Of a stretch of DNA of 64,000 nt, positions 8,814 through 18,043 are shown piece after piece. Positions within the stretch are counted from its first letter, which is position 1. Each line of letters opens with the position of its first letter. A program made the translations under genes and the position numbers. Source of the DNA: Brettanomyces bruxellensis (lineage: Eukaryota; Ascomycota; Pichiomycetes; Pichiales; Pichiaceae); NCBI RefSeq assembly GCF_011074885.1, contig NC_054685.1, positions 186,001-250,000 of the forward strand, in the 5' to 3' direction. The notes below the pieces were generated by a model, which was not told where the DNA came from, searched no databases, and worked only from the letters and a program-made list of their open reading frames with translations.

Positions 8814-10592
8814 TTAAAGTGGAACTTTGTTAAATTCTCCGGTATCCAGTCCAAGATTCTGTACCACTTTGTCTAATGCGGATACTTCGGATTCATATCT
8901 TTTTTTCCTTTGCTTGTAGTTTTCATCGTCTTCTACATATTTCAAGTTAGGATTCAACGGACCTTCGTCCTCGTTATCTATATGATATTTCCGTCGAAGA
9001 TAATATTTAATATCAGCAACTAATTCGATTGTATCATAGTCTTCTCGTGCGTCAATCCTCCCAGCTGATTCTTCAATCACAGCTTTAAATTCCGGATCGT
9101 GTAAATATTTAGAAAGATTGGCACTTATAATTTTGGCCACATGTGTTTCGAGCCTTTGGACTCGCGTCTTCCATGACACTCGAAGTACATCGTATAATGA
9201 TATCTCGCATTCATCATAATTGTCTATTTGAGTAATAGCAATGGCAGCCATAGTCTTAAGCCTATCAATAAAAAGAGAATCAGCTAACATCAATGTGTCT
9301 ATTGCAAGAACAGTAGGGATGTCTACTGTGTCAAAATAAAGAAAGTCCAAAATTATTTCCACAAGTTTGCTACCCCTAATTTGCAGTTCTTCTGATGATA
9401 ACCCATCTATACACTGCGTCACAGATGAAACTGGTAAAGAAAGAACAGGAATTGCATTCGGATTTTTCAAGAAATATTGCCTATCAATTATACCTTCATC
9501 CTCGAGCATTGTATCCAAAAAAAGAGATGTCTCCACGAAAGAAGACCTAAAAAGAGTGTCAAAATATTCTGAGCGAGATAAGATTGCACGATGAACAGGG
9601 TAAAACAGGTAATGATCTGCGACCTCAACACAAAGGATCACGTCCGCTCCGTTTTTATCTATGAAATGTCTCTTTTCATCCGGGGAAAGAACATTTTTAT
9701 AAGCATCGTTATTAGTTATATCTATCACAGTATCGTCATTGTTTATTTTCAAAGATACATTAATTTTTCGAACGATCATTGGTTGGATTATTTGTTGAGT
9801 TACGAATCGCTTCAATTTCCCACGAGCAATAGAACATATTTGCTGTTGAACCTGATTTTTAACCCTAGATCTCTCGGCCATAGTATTAGCCACATATATC
9901 CGCTTAACTACAGATGCAAGATCGGGTAAATGAACATCTTCTGCTAAGGAAATAAGATCATCAATATCAATATCTTTAAGATCTAATTTTGGAACTAAAT
10001 AAATATAGTCCACAAGAAATTTCCAACTCCGAACATTATGCCGGTTACAGAGTATATCTTGTGTACTCACGCAAAAGGAACTATCTTTTGTGTCACTAGA
10101 TGAAAGCTTTTCCCAAAAATAATCTGAGATCACCATTAGCATAAAGCGATGAATTTTCATGCTTTCCTTAGGCAGATCAGGAAAAGTAAGAAGAGCATCA
10201 AAGCTAACAAATTTTGGCCTTAACAATATGCCTGTTATATGGGATGCGAATGGTTGAGTAACATCGACGGCTTTAGTAATATCATAGCTAAGCAAAATCG
10301 ACCTTATAGAATCATTTAAGGCGCCGTAAATGGCCCGTGAGCCTTCAAACGTATCACGACTAACAATGCATCCCTTTTCTAGTAAAAGCTTTACTATATT
10401 TTCATGTCCACATATTGAAGCCAAAATAAGAGGCGAATAATCCCACTCATCCATTTGATTTAAATTAATACCCGTCGCAATATACTTATCAGCTAATTCT
10501 ATATCACCTTTCCTGCATGCAGTACATAGTTCTCTAAATTCCTTTGACAGATTATAATTCTTCGCAAAATGCCCCTTAGCCCATATATCCAT
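8814..10592 (-). CDS. Ankyrin-repeat and BTB/POZ-domain protein (YIL001W-like)
   Basis: This encodes 592 aa. Two ankyrin repeats occupy about residues 17-75 (ELCTACRKGDIELADKYIATG, DYSPLILASICGHENIVKLLLEKG). Two BTB/POZ domains follow, near 126-235 (FVSFDALLTFPDLPKESMKIHRF) and 320-480 (ADVILCVEVADHYLFYPVHRAI). The C-terminus is helical and charged. The order ankyrin-BTB-BTB matches the fungal YIL001W / ABTB1 family, whose members may act as Cul3-type ubiquitin ligase adaptors. In S. cerevisiae the function is uncharacterised. Its 5' end faces the gene-poor segment that starts at 10593. Confidence 0.85.
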   Translation of the reverse strand: MDIWAKGHFAKNYNLSKEFRELCTACRKGDIELADKYIATGINLNQMDEWDYSPLILASICGHENIVKLLLEKGCIVSRDTFEGSRAIYGALNDSIRSILLSYDITKAVDVTQPFASHITGILLRPKFVSFDALLTFPDLPKESMKIHRFMLMVISDYFWEKLSSSDTKDSSFCVSTQDILCNRHNVRSWKFLVDYIYLVPKLDLKDIDIDDLISLAEDVHLPDLASVVKRIYVANTMAERSRVKNQVQQQICSIARGKLKRFVTQQIIQPMIVRKINVSLKINNDDTVIDITNNDAYKNVLSPDEKRHFIDKNGADVILCVEVADHYLFYPVHRAILSRSEYFDTLFRSSFVETSLFLDTMLEDEGIIDRQYFLKNPNAIPVLSLPVSSVTQCIDGLSSEELQIRGSKLVEIILDFLYFDTVDIPTVLAIDTLMLADSLFIDRLKTMAAIAITQIDNYDECEISLYDVLRVSWKTRVQRLETHVAKIISANLSKYLHDPEFKAVIEESAGRIDAREDYDTIELVADIKYYLRRKYHIDNEDEGPLNPNLKYVEDDENYKQRKKRYESEVSALDKVVQNLGLDTGEFNKVPL

Positions 10593-12386
10593 CCTGATAT
10601 ATAATTGAAGTTATTATCATAACACTTAGATGGATATTATGTAACACTCTTCTGTATGTCAAAATATACAACTATTCTCACGCATAATTTCAGGATTTCT
10701 TTCTCATGCTTTTTTTCCCCCATCCCCCCCTTTCTTTTTCTAAACCGCATTTCAATGATTTTTATCTTACTTTATTGAGACTTGGTTAAATCATTCTATA
10801 GTTCCACAAACTCCTAAGTCTCAAAATTCATTCCTCAAGCAAATTGTTGCAAGACCAGTATAAGTGAAATGTGTTTAATTAAAAGCATTCAACTTTTTAA
10901 GTTAATGAATAACTTTCTTAAATTATAATTTCTTGTAAAAATGATTCTGCAATATCACCCGTTATAAGCATTGCATTATAATGCTATCGTAAAAAGGTTG
11001 TAAGGATAAAAGGTGAGGGATTTGGCTTTCATAATAATAATCATATTGAATGGTATTTAAGTTATTATATCAAATCAGTACTTTTTGTAATACAATAGAT
11101 ATTTAAAAGCAATCGCAAAAACTTGTCCAATACATTATATATTGCAGGACAAACTTTTGAAAACAAGAAACTATCATGCGTCCGTCTTTTAGCTTAAGCA
11201 TTGCGATATTCTCACGTTTATTTTAATGAATTTAAAATAAATGGCAACTAATTCTGGCCATCCGTCTAATTTAATTTAATAGCAAAAAAGGTATATTGAC
11301 CGTTTTATGCCACTTTTTCGTGCTAAGTGTAAAGCATTTGAATCCTTTCTGCAATATGTATTCCTTGTCTGCAAGCATAACACCTATCCTGATATTTGTT
11401 TCATTCGTGCGTTGTGTATCACGACTCCCTTCATCATTAAAAAGTTGACTAGTTTCATGTGTTCATCTAGTCTGTATAACTGGAATATATATTTGTAAAG
11501 ATGATGAGAAAAATGAGGATTAATCAGGATCCTTATCATACCTGAAAAATGTTGGGTAGAATGTATTCGTCGATGGTCAGATCAAAAAAACTGTACCGCC
11601 TTGTTTCAATCATATTTTTGATAAGTATTTATAAGTATTTAATTATATGCATGCAATCCTCACAATATTTTAGGCTCATACATTTTTTGTCCCCTTCAAT
11701 TCTACACCCTTCTTTCAAAAAATTAAAGTATGTACTTCACATCAATTATAAAAGTTGGCGTTATTTTTCTAAGTTATCAACTATATACAAATAATTTTAT
11801 CAGAAAAAATGGATTCTGCTATTTATCCAACTGGACTTTCAGCTCTAATAAAGTTTGGTATTGTGCTATTATATATCTAATGATTTTGCTCTTCTCAAGT
11901 CAATCCAAAGTGTGACATAATTTGATCCAATATTTTCATTAGTTATAGTTCATATACGATATTGTTGTAACATCAGCGCCTGCTTTGTACTCTTGTACCT
12001 TCCTTCGCATGTGCTGCTGGGTACACAAATATCCAATTGTTATGGGTAAGTTTGACTAGAGAATTTGAATTCAAAAAAGGACATGTTTGAATTGAGTGAC
12101 CAGAATAGCTAAATAGGGTTTATACGGTCCTATTTGCCCTTCATTGAGAAACCGAGGTTGTTCTAAAATTCTGCTGAAAATTTGTTTCAAGTGAAATTTC
12201 ATTTTTAGCGTGTGCAATTTGAAATCACTAAAAAGTTTAAAGGAGTTGAGTAGGAATGAAGATTGTGATCAACATTGTGTCCAAAAAGTATGTTTCTTTG
12301 TTTTAAGATTGATTTGATTCACATATTTTAAATAAAATAATTACAAGTGAAGAATCATGTTATTTCATAAGTTCCAACAGCAGTGG
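10593..12386. other. Gene-poor AT-rich region (candidate centromere flank)
   Basis: There are about 1.8 kb without a convincing gene. The longest ATG-initiated frames (for example 11549-11794, 81 codons) are rich in Phe/Ile/Lys/Tyr, as expected from AT-rich noncoding DNA, and resemble nothing. Near 10720-10733 there is a C-rich tract. No tRNA is visible. Together with the LTR cluster and tRNA to its right it forms a 4-kb gene desert, unusual for such a compact genome. Confidence 0.5.
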
Positions 12387-12490
12387 TGTTAAAGTTAGTG
12401 TTACCAGATTAGTCTAGTATCTTGAGATATATTGTAGTACATAACTTGTACATATATTTAGTACAGACACAAGAGGATATTTCATCTTTA
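12387..12490 (-). repeat. LTR family B 3' fragment, truncated by the 611-bp LTR
   Basis: Read on the minus strand it ends CTAACTTTAACA and matches the 3' ends at 2938 and 3753. The blocks include GATGAAATATCCTCTTGTGTC and CTGGTAACACTAACTTTAAC. It stops exactly where the family-A LTR begins at 12491. The younger element may therefore have inserted into or recombined with this older LTR. Confidence 0.65.
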
Positions 12491-13101
12491 TGTCGGACAT
12501 ATGAGAATATTACCTAGTATTAGATAATCTATTATTATATGTCATTAGATTTATTTGTTTTGAGATCTGAACTTATTCTAAAATAACGAAGATTTAGAAT
12601 AATATCTAATAGAGACAATCCTGGATAAAATGCACTAACTGTGTATGTTAGGGAATCAGCAGAAAAATAATTATGCGCGATCATAATTCTGTTTCTGAGA
12701 ATTAAATCTTTTTTTTTTATTATGTATGATTACCTCACTTTATTTTCCTTTTTATTTTTACTTTACTTTACCTCTTTTTATATAACTTGTTTCTTCTACG
12801 AAGGGACGAGACCCGATAGCCTATTTTGCAATACAACTAGTTCGACTCCACTTTGATGGTAACAGAGTAAAGGAAGTAAATTCATTTTCTTCTATGGTGA
12901 CACATACACAATTGTTAGAATGTTAAAGGCATTAACATTATCACACAGACCACTTGGTACATTTATATCCACCCATTTAGGTAACCGACCTTACAATTGT
13001 CTGAATCTCCCCGACTGCTAGGTTCTTATTAGTTCTATTAAAGAAGGAGTTTGATAACTAAAGCTCGGGAGTAACTCATAAGGTCTCTCTTAACTCTGAC
13101 A
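12491..13101 (+). mobile_element. Solo LTR, family A, left copy (611 bp)
   Basis: It starts TGTCGGACATATGAG and ends TTAACTCTGACA. Its length equals that of the copy at 13711-14321, with 605 of 611 bases identical in inverted orientation. The terminal TGTCGGA/TCCGACA inverted repeat is broken at its 3' end by one C to T change. The flanks CTTTA and CATAA do not form a target duplication, so this copy has probably been involved in recombination or lost one flank. No retrotransposon coding region is attached. Confidence 0.88.
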
Positions 13102-13710
13102 CATAATCTATAGGTTATGCCTTCACCGTACTCACAAAAATTCCACAGGATGCATATCGTAATTTCAATAGTGTTATAAGTGCCCATGAATCTTTATTAA
13201 ATGTAAGGGGTCAAACCAAGAACATATTGGTTTAAAGCCAGATAAAATATTAATGAATTCATTTACCTGATTAGGTAACACGGAAAGATATAAATAGTTT
13301 CCGAAATAATTTATGAGAAGCGCGAATAAGAAATAAAGCGTACTGAAAGGATAGTGATCCGAAAGACAATAAGAAAGAGCTACATCGGAATAAACTGACT
13401 AATATTCGTGTGGCGACTGCATATGCAAAACAACAGGTTTTTGCATGATCGCGGGTTATGCTGAATTCACATAATGTGATGTTCCCAAACAGGATGGATT
13501 CCTCTTTGGCATACAATTTGTTATTGTATGAAATTGGAAGAGAAATGGAAGAAGTGTCATTCTCCATTTAATATAAATATGCGCCCTTGCCCTCCTTTGA
13601 TACAGAGGCAAGGTTAGATTATGATTTAGTTATTTTTCGAGAAAGAGAGATTGGGGAGAAAGGTGATTAGATAGAATAATGAATGAATAGAATGATTCAT
13701 AGAGAGCTAT
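13102..13710. other. 609-bp spacer between the inverted LTRs
   Basis: This is unique-looking sequence between the two LTRs. A 98-codon minus-strand frame (13567-13271, ATG start) lies here, but its Ser/Phe/Leu-rich product resembles nothing known to me. I see no primer-binding site adjacent to either LTR and no gag/pol similarity. The spacer is therefore probably host DNA and not the inside of an element. Confidence 0.5.
13706..13710. repeat. Target site duplication GCTAT, left side
   Basis: The GCTAT immediately before the LTR at 13711 is repeated at 14322-14326 directly after it. This gives the 5-bp duplication expected from integrase-mediated LTR retrotransposon insertion. Confidence 0.85.
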
Positions 13711-14321
13711 TGTCGGAGTTAAGAGAGACCTTGTGAGTTACTCCCGGGCTTTAGCTATCAAACTCCTTCTTTAATAGAACTAATAAGAACCTAGCAGTCG
13801 GGGAGATTCAGACAATTGTAAGGTCGGTTACCTAAGTGGGTGGATATAAATGTACCAAGTGGTCTGTGTGATAATGTTAATGCCTTTAACATTCTAACAA
13901 TTGTGTATGTGTCACCATAGAAGAAAATGAATTTACTTCCTTTACTCTGTTACCATCAAAGTGGAGTCGAACTAGTTGTATTGCAAAATAGGCTATCGGG
14001 TCTCGTCCCTTCGTAGAAGAAACAAGTTATATAAAAAGAGGTAAAGTAAAGTAAAAATAAAAAGGAAAATAAAGTGAGGTAATCATACATAATAAAAAAA
14101 AAAGATTTAATTCTCAGAAACAGAATTATGATCGCGCATAATTATTTTTCTGCTGATTCCCTAACATACACAGTTAGTGCATTTTATCCAGGATTGTCTC
14201 TATTAGATATTATTCTAAATCTTCGTTATTTTAGAATAAGTTCAGATCTCAAAACAAATAAATCTAATGACATATAATAATAGATTACCTAATACTAGGT
14301 AATATTCTCATATGTCCGACA
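13711..14321 (-). mobile_element. Solo LTR, family A, right copy with intact ends (611 bp)
   Basis: Read on the minus strand it begins TGTCGGACATATGAG and ends TTAACTCCGACA, so the 7-bp terminal inverted repeat TGTCGGA/TCCGACA is intact. GCTAT flanks both sides. It is a solo LTR left by LTR-LTR recombination of a full element. A TATA-like TTTTTATATAAC and an A10/T10 run are internal. It also carries AGTTCGACTCC, which resembles a Pol III B box, though no tRNA fold goes with it. Its outer end is 170 bp upstream of the tRNA-Asp at 14492. Confidence 0.93.
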
Positions 14322-14326
14322 GCTAT
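14322..14326. repeat. Target site duplication GCTAT, right side
   Basis: This pairs with 13706-13710 on the other side of the 611-bp LTR. Confidence 0.85.
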
Positions 14327-14491
14327 GAGATAAGAGATATGAAAGGATACGAGAAGTATCAGATAAGAATCTAATTAATCTAATATATATCTTTAGACGG
14401 ATTTGGTAATCATCTAAAGAATCCTTATACTTCAGGTTATTAAAAATAATATTTTGTTACCTTCAGTCCGACCATTTACATTAAATGTAGA

Positions 14492-14563
14492 TCTCAGATA
14501 GTTTAATGGCTAGAATTTTCGCTTGTCACGCGAGGGATCCGAGTTCAATTCTCGGTCTGAGAG
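14492..14563 (+). tRNA. tRNA-Asp (anticodon GUC), second copy
   Basis: Its 72 nt are identical to the copy at 2313-2384: acceptor TCTCAGA/TCTGAGA, discriminator G, anticodon loop TTGTCAC, no intron. The flanking DNA differs from that of the first copy apart from T-rich downstream sequence, so the genes are not part of a recent large duplication. It is inverted relative to the first copy, 12.1 kb away. Confidence 0.98.
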
Positions 14564-14570
14564 TTTTTTT
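14564..14570 (+). terminator. Pol III T-tract terminator
   Basis: Seven T start directly after the discriminator base of tRNA-Asp. Confidence 0.85.
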
Positions 14571-14752
14571 GGCCATTTTTTGGCCACCCCTTTCTTGCTT
14601 TGTCCAGCCATGAGGATTGATTTCCTTCTAGATCCTGGATGTACACAGCATATTTTTTGGATTAAAATTTGTTCAGACTATTACAACTCTTTATTATAAT
14701 ATATATCTATATTAAACTTGTTTTAAAATATTTAATAGGGTAAATTTCAACA

Positions 14753-17329
14753 TTAGGCCAAGTCGCCGTATCTCGTGTAACGACTTGGAAGGCTGACCAT
14801 TGATCTATTTGTTCGATCCCTTTGCTCTTGCTTGCGTTTTCTTCCAAAGCCAAATGTCTTAACAGACACTCCAGAATTTATGGCACTCTTTCTTGTATCT
14901 CTTCTTTGTGCCATATCCATGTACCAGTTGGCAGCAAAACCAGAAACAATGATGGCAACAATAATGAATCCCAAAATACCACCAAACCATGCGTAAGTAG
15001 TTTCATCCTGACCTGGAACATGAACATTCATTCCAAACAAACCAGTGACTAAATTCATTGGAACCAATATAGTGCCAATCATTGTAACTTTAGACAACAT
15101 ATCAGTGACCTGATTATTCGAATAAAAGGACTCAACTTGAAGTTGTGCCAAGTAATTCGAGTGCGACCTACTGAATATTTTTTCATAAGAAAGTAGGGAC
15201 TGAAACATAGTGATTATATGATCCTGAATATCACCTAGATAGAGAGCAATATCTGCTCTTGGCTGTGCAGAATGCCCTGCCAGAGGACTACTATCCTCAT
15301 GACATCTTTTGGCAAACATCTTGATAACGTCTGCCTTTCCTTGAAGTAATCTCATTAAGGTCATGACTTTCCGCCTTGATTCACCAATCCGAAAGAGCAT
15401 CTCTCTGAAATCTTTCTCTTTGAACAAAAAGACCGAATCCTCTATTGCGTCAGCTTCGTACTCAATTGAATGGATAACCGGTGCAAAACCGTCAGTAATA
15501 TCATCAATCATAGCATAACAAAGCCAATCTGCAGAAACATCAACATAATCTCTAAGCTGACGGACCCTTCTCCTAACACTAGCCGGATTGCTGATAGGAG
15601 AAAAATGGAAGGTCAATATTCCTTGTTGAAATACAACCATATAAACATTTATAGGCTCCAAAAAATCTTCACTCTCACTGTCGGGATCAAAAGTATGGAA
15701 ACAGACAAAGTAATAAGTTCGAAAAAGCTCAACCTTTTCTCGTGCTTCTTGCATACGAATATCTTCTGCTGTTAATGGGTGAATTCCAAATGCTTTTGCA
15801 AGCATTTTCATTTCTTCATCCGTTGGGCAGATACAATCCAGCCACCACACAGAGTCTTCTGGTTCAAAAAGGGATCTTACAGGGGTACCCTTTTTCACAA
15901 TAGAAGCTATATCTGCAGCATGAATCGTTTCCTCCCTGTTTGAGTTGAAGAAACTGAATCGATCAGGCACTATATCATTATCCGTGTCAGTGTTAATCGA
16001 AGAATCAAATGATGCTCTCTCCGTCGATGAGTTCAAAGTATTTTGTGTATTTGCAACTTTAATTTCCATACCCAACTTATTGTCCTCAGTATCCATTTCC
16101 TTCTCAAATTCCATAGTAGATGAGGAACTTGTGCCCATTTTTTCCTCATTTTCAGACACTTTATTTTTCAAAACCCCAGATTTTTTAGTCTTCCTGAAGC
16201 GTGGAGTATACTTTAAGGCGGCAGTACTAAATTTCTCAGAAGATGTAGTCACAGAACTTTCTCCACGTAATTTAAGTTCGTTCTCCCTCTTTGAAATTTC
16301 CTCATTTTCTAGTCTTTGCTCTGTAATAAATTCCTCTATCTCATCAAAATCAATTCCACGAATACGGACATGCTTAGGGACCATTGGAAAACAAACATCT
16401 TCTTCTGTTTCTTGTGAATCACGAGAACCATGCGAATCAACATCACTATCAGTATCACTACTTGGTGGATGTGAGGACTTCGAAGAAACATGTGAAGTTG
16501 CCCGTCCCAAATTATTCGTGGTATCAACTATTGTTACGCCAGGAACGCCAGCTTTATGTATTCCAGCAGAACCCCTTGAAGATCTGGAAAACCTTCTCAC
16601 TTCGCCCTGGCTTATGCTTGGAAGAAGTATTCCACTTGGATGCGAAGCAGAATCCTTAGATTTAGAACGTAGCAACATTTTTACTTCTTCACTCATAGAT
16701 TTGGATCGGTGACGCATCCCAGAAGACGGCTTCTTTTTCGGAACTCTTAAACCCCCAACTTTAGTTTCAATTTCGGATAATGGGCCCACTGACCTTGCAA
16801 TCGTACCATATCTATCCTGAAATTTTGTGGCATACTCATCTTCTTCACCTTCATCATCTGTAGCGAGCATTTTACTACGAAGATCCCTCGAATTGACAGA
16901 TGGGTTAAAAGGATGTGGCAAAGGGCCATCCTTACGGAATAATCTATCTCTAACCGGAGGATCCACATCCACAGAAGAACAGTGGCCTGTCATAGTATCA
17001 AGTGTACGTTCATGTACATTTTTATCATCGACCTCATCCCCTAGAAATTTGCTTGACTGCTTTGGGGAAGCACAATTACCTCGGCCTAAATATTGTTTGT
17101 TCCATTTCGGAGGAGTTAAATGCTTGTTGTGAAAACTTTTTGTTTCAACCTGATGTGGCTCATATTCATGAGCAAGCCTAGAGTTCGTCCTAACTGGAAG
17201 TGACAGACTCTGGTGCCTGTGATCATTTAAACGAGCATCTCCAATAATACTTGAGTTATTAGATGTGGCTGAAATAGAATTAACACCAGAAATTGACGAT
17301 GATGCAGAATTCGAGTCAGTTGCACTCAT
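14753..17329 (-). CDS. ALR1: CorA-type magnesium transporter, Alr1/Mnr2 family
   Basis: This encodes 858 aa, against 859 in ScAlr1. The N-terminal ~480 residues are Ser-rich, hydrophilic and probably disordered and phosphorylated. The CorA domain starts near FSFFNSNREETIHAADI and includes VWWLDCICPTDEEMKML and HPLTAEDIRMQEAREKVE. Two C-terminal transmembrane segments follow, with the signature GMN (LFGMNVHVPG, near residue 766) at the end of the first. The tail is short and basic. The family imports Mg2+ at the plasma membrane (Alr1/Alr2) or exports it from the vacuole (Mnr2); length favours Alr1, but I cannot separate them by eye. The 3' end faces the tRNA-Asp. Confidence 0.9.
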   Translation of the reverse strand: MSATDSNSASSSISGVNSISATSNNSSIIGDARLNDHRHQSLSLPVRTNSRLAHEYEPHQVETKSFHNKHLTPPKWNKQYLGRGNCASPKQSSKFLGDEVDDKNVHERTLDTMTGHCSSVDVDPPVRDRLFRKDGPLPHPFNPSVNSRDLRSKMLATDDEGEEDEYATKFQDRYGTIARSVGPLSEIETKVGGLRVPKKKPSSGMRHRSKSMSEEVKMLLRSKSKDSASHPSGILLPSISQGEVRRFSRSSRGSAGIHKAGVPGVTIVDTTNNLGRATSHVSSKSSHPPSSDTDSDVDSHGSRDSQETEEDVCFPMVPKHVRIRGIDFDEIEEFITEQRLENEEISKRENELKLRGESSVTTSSEKFSTAALKYTPRFRKTKKSGVLKNKVSENEEKMGTSSSSTMEFEKEMDTEDNKLGMEIKVANTQNTLNSSTERASFDSSINTDTDNDIVPDRFSFFNSNREETIHAADIASIVKKGTPVRSLFEPEDSVWWLDCICPTDEEMKMLAKAFGIHPLTAEDIRMQEAREKVELFRTYYFVCFHTFDPDSESEDFLEPINVYMVVFQQGILTFHFSPISNPASVRRRVRQLRDYVDVSADWLCYAMIDDITDGFAPVIHSIEYEADAIEDSVFLFKEKDFREMLFRIGESRRKVMTLMRLLQGKADVIKMFAKRCHEDSSPLAGHSAQPRADIALYLGDIQDHIITMFQSLLSYEKIFSRSHSNYLAQLQVESFYSNNQVTDMLSKVTMIGTILVPMNLVTGLFGMNVHVPGQDETTYAWFGGILGFIIVAIIVSGFAANWYMDMAQRRDTRKSAINSGVSVKTFGFGRKRKQEQRDRTNRSMVSLPSRYTRYGDLA

Positions 17330-18043
17330 ATTAGCGTCCTAAATAAACAATACTAGCTTTCGGATTAAGATTCTCTCGATACTTGCTTTGGCTGCTTTCA
17401 CTATATTGAATATAAACGGTTATGCCTTGAACTTAATTAAACGTGGTGTTCTCATTTGAATTCTGAACAATACGTATACCTCCGAATAAGCATATGTAAG
17501 ATGACTCTTTAATCATAAAGAACAAATACTTTCAAGAATACTGGCAATACTTGGGCCAAACTCGAAACAAATAGCTAAATTTCTAATTCACAGAATAGAA
17601 AGAGCACCACCAAGCTTAAACGTTTGAGGGGAAAAACTTTTCCTTTGTCTGATAGCTACATAAAAATTTATCATAATTTCTAAAAGAAAGGAGAAAAAAA
17701 AATATATATATATATTTAGTTACACATTTTGTAATTGAAAAGTTGATTAACTATTATTAACTAGAAACGTGCGCTTATTGTGCATCACTACACCGGTGAT
17801 ATTTATTTTTCTAAAACGGTTGTTTCATATTATTTCGATAGTTTATAAATGATCCGGTCTGTTGATGAGCTGCAAGACACTAAATAAAAATTAAGTATCA
17901 AAATTAAGTAAATTTTAAGCAGCCACTTGATTATGTAGAAGCTTTTTTATGAACGAATCACACTACCATTCTAGAACTTATATCTCTAAAAGAAACACCC
18001 TTTTTTCTTCCTTAACTCATCTCACTTTATTACATGCATTTAT
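17330..18043. other. ALR1 upstream region
   Basis: These 714 bp lie between the ALR1 ATG and the ADE5,7 stop. The stretch is AT-rich, with a short TA dinucleotide run near 17702-17715. No ncRNA or extra gene was recognised. Confidence 0.5.

Noticed and set aside
11549..11794. 81-codon frame in the gene desert
   Set aside because: Phe/Ile/Tyr/Lys-rich, as AT-rich noncoding DNA gives; nothing recognisable.
12820..12865. tRNA-like sequence (AGTTCGACTCC B-box look-alike) inside the LTR
   Set aside because: No cloverleaf can be drawn; the motif alone is too short.
13271..13567. 98-codon ATG frame between the inverted LTRs
   Set aside because: Composition is Ser/Phe/Leu-rich without similarity to gag, pol or any family; this length is expected by chance in AT-rich DNA.
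15945..16712. 255-codon frame antisense to ALR1
   Set aside because: It lies entirely opposite the Ser-rich N-terminal coding part, whose codons make the complementary frame open; the product is a Ser/Leu low-complexity shadow.
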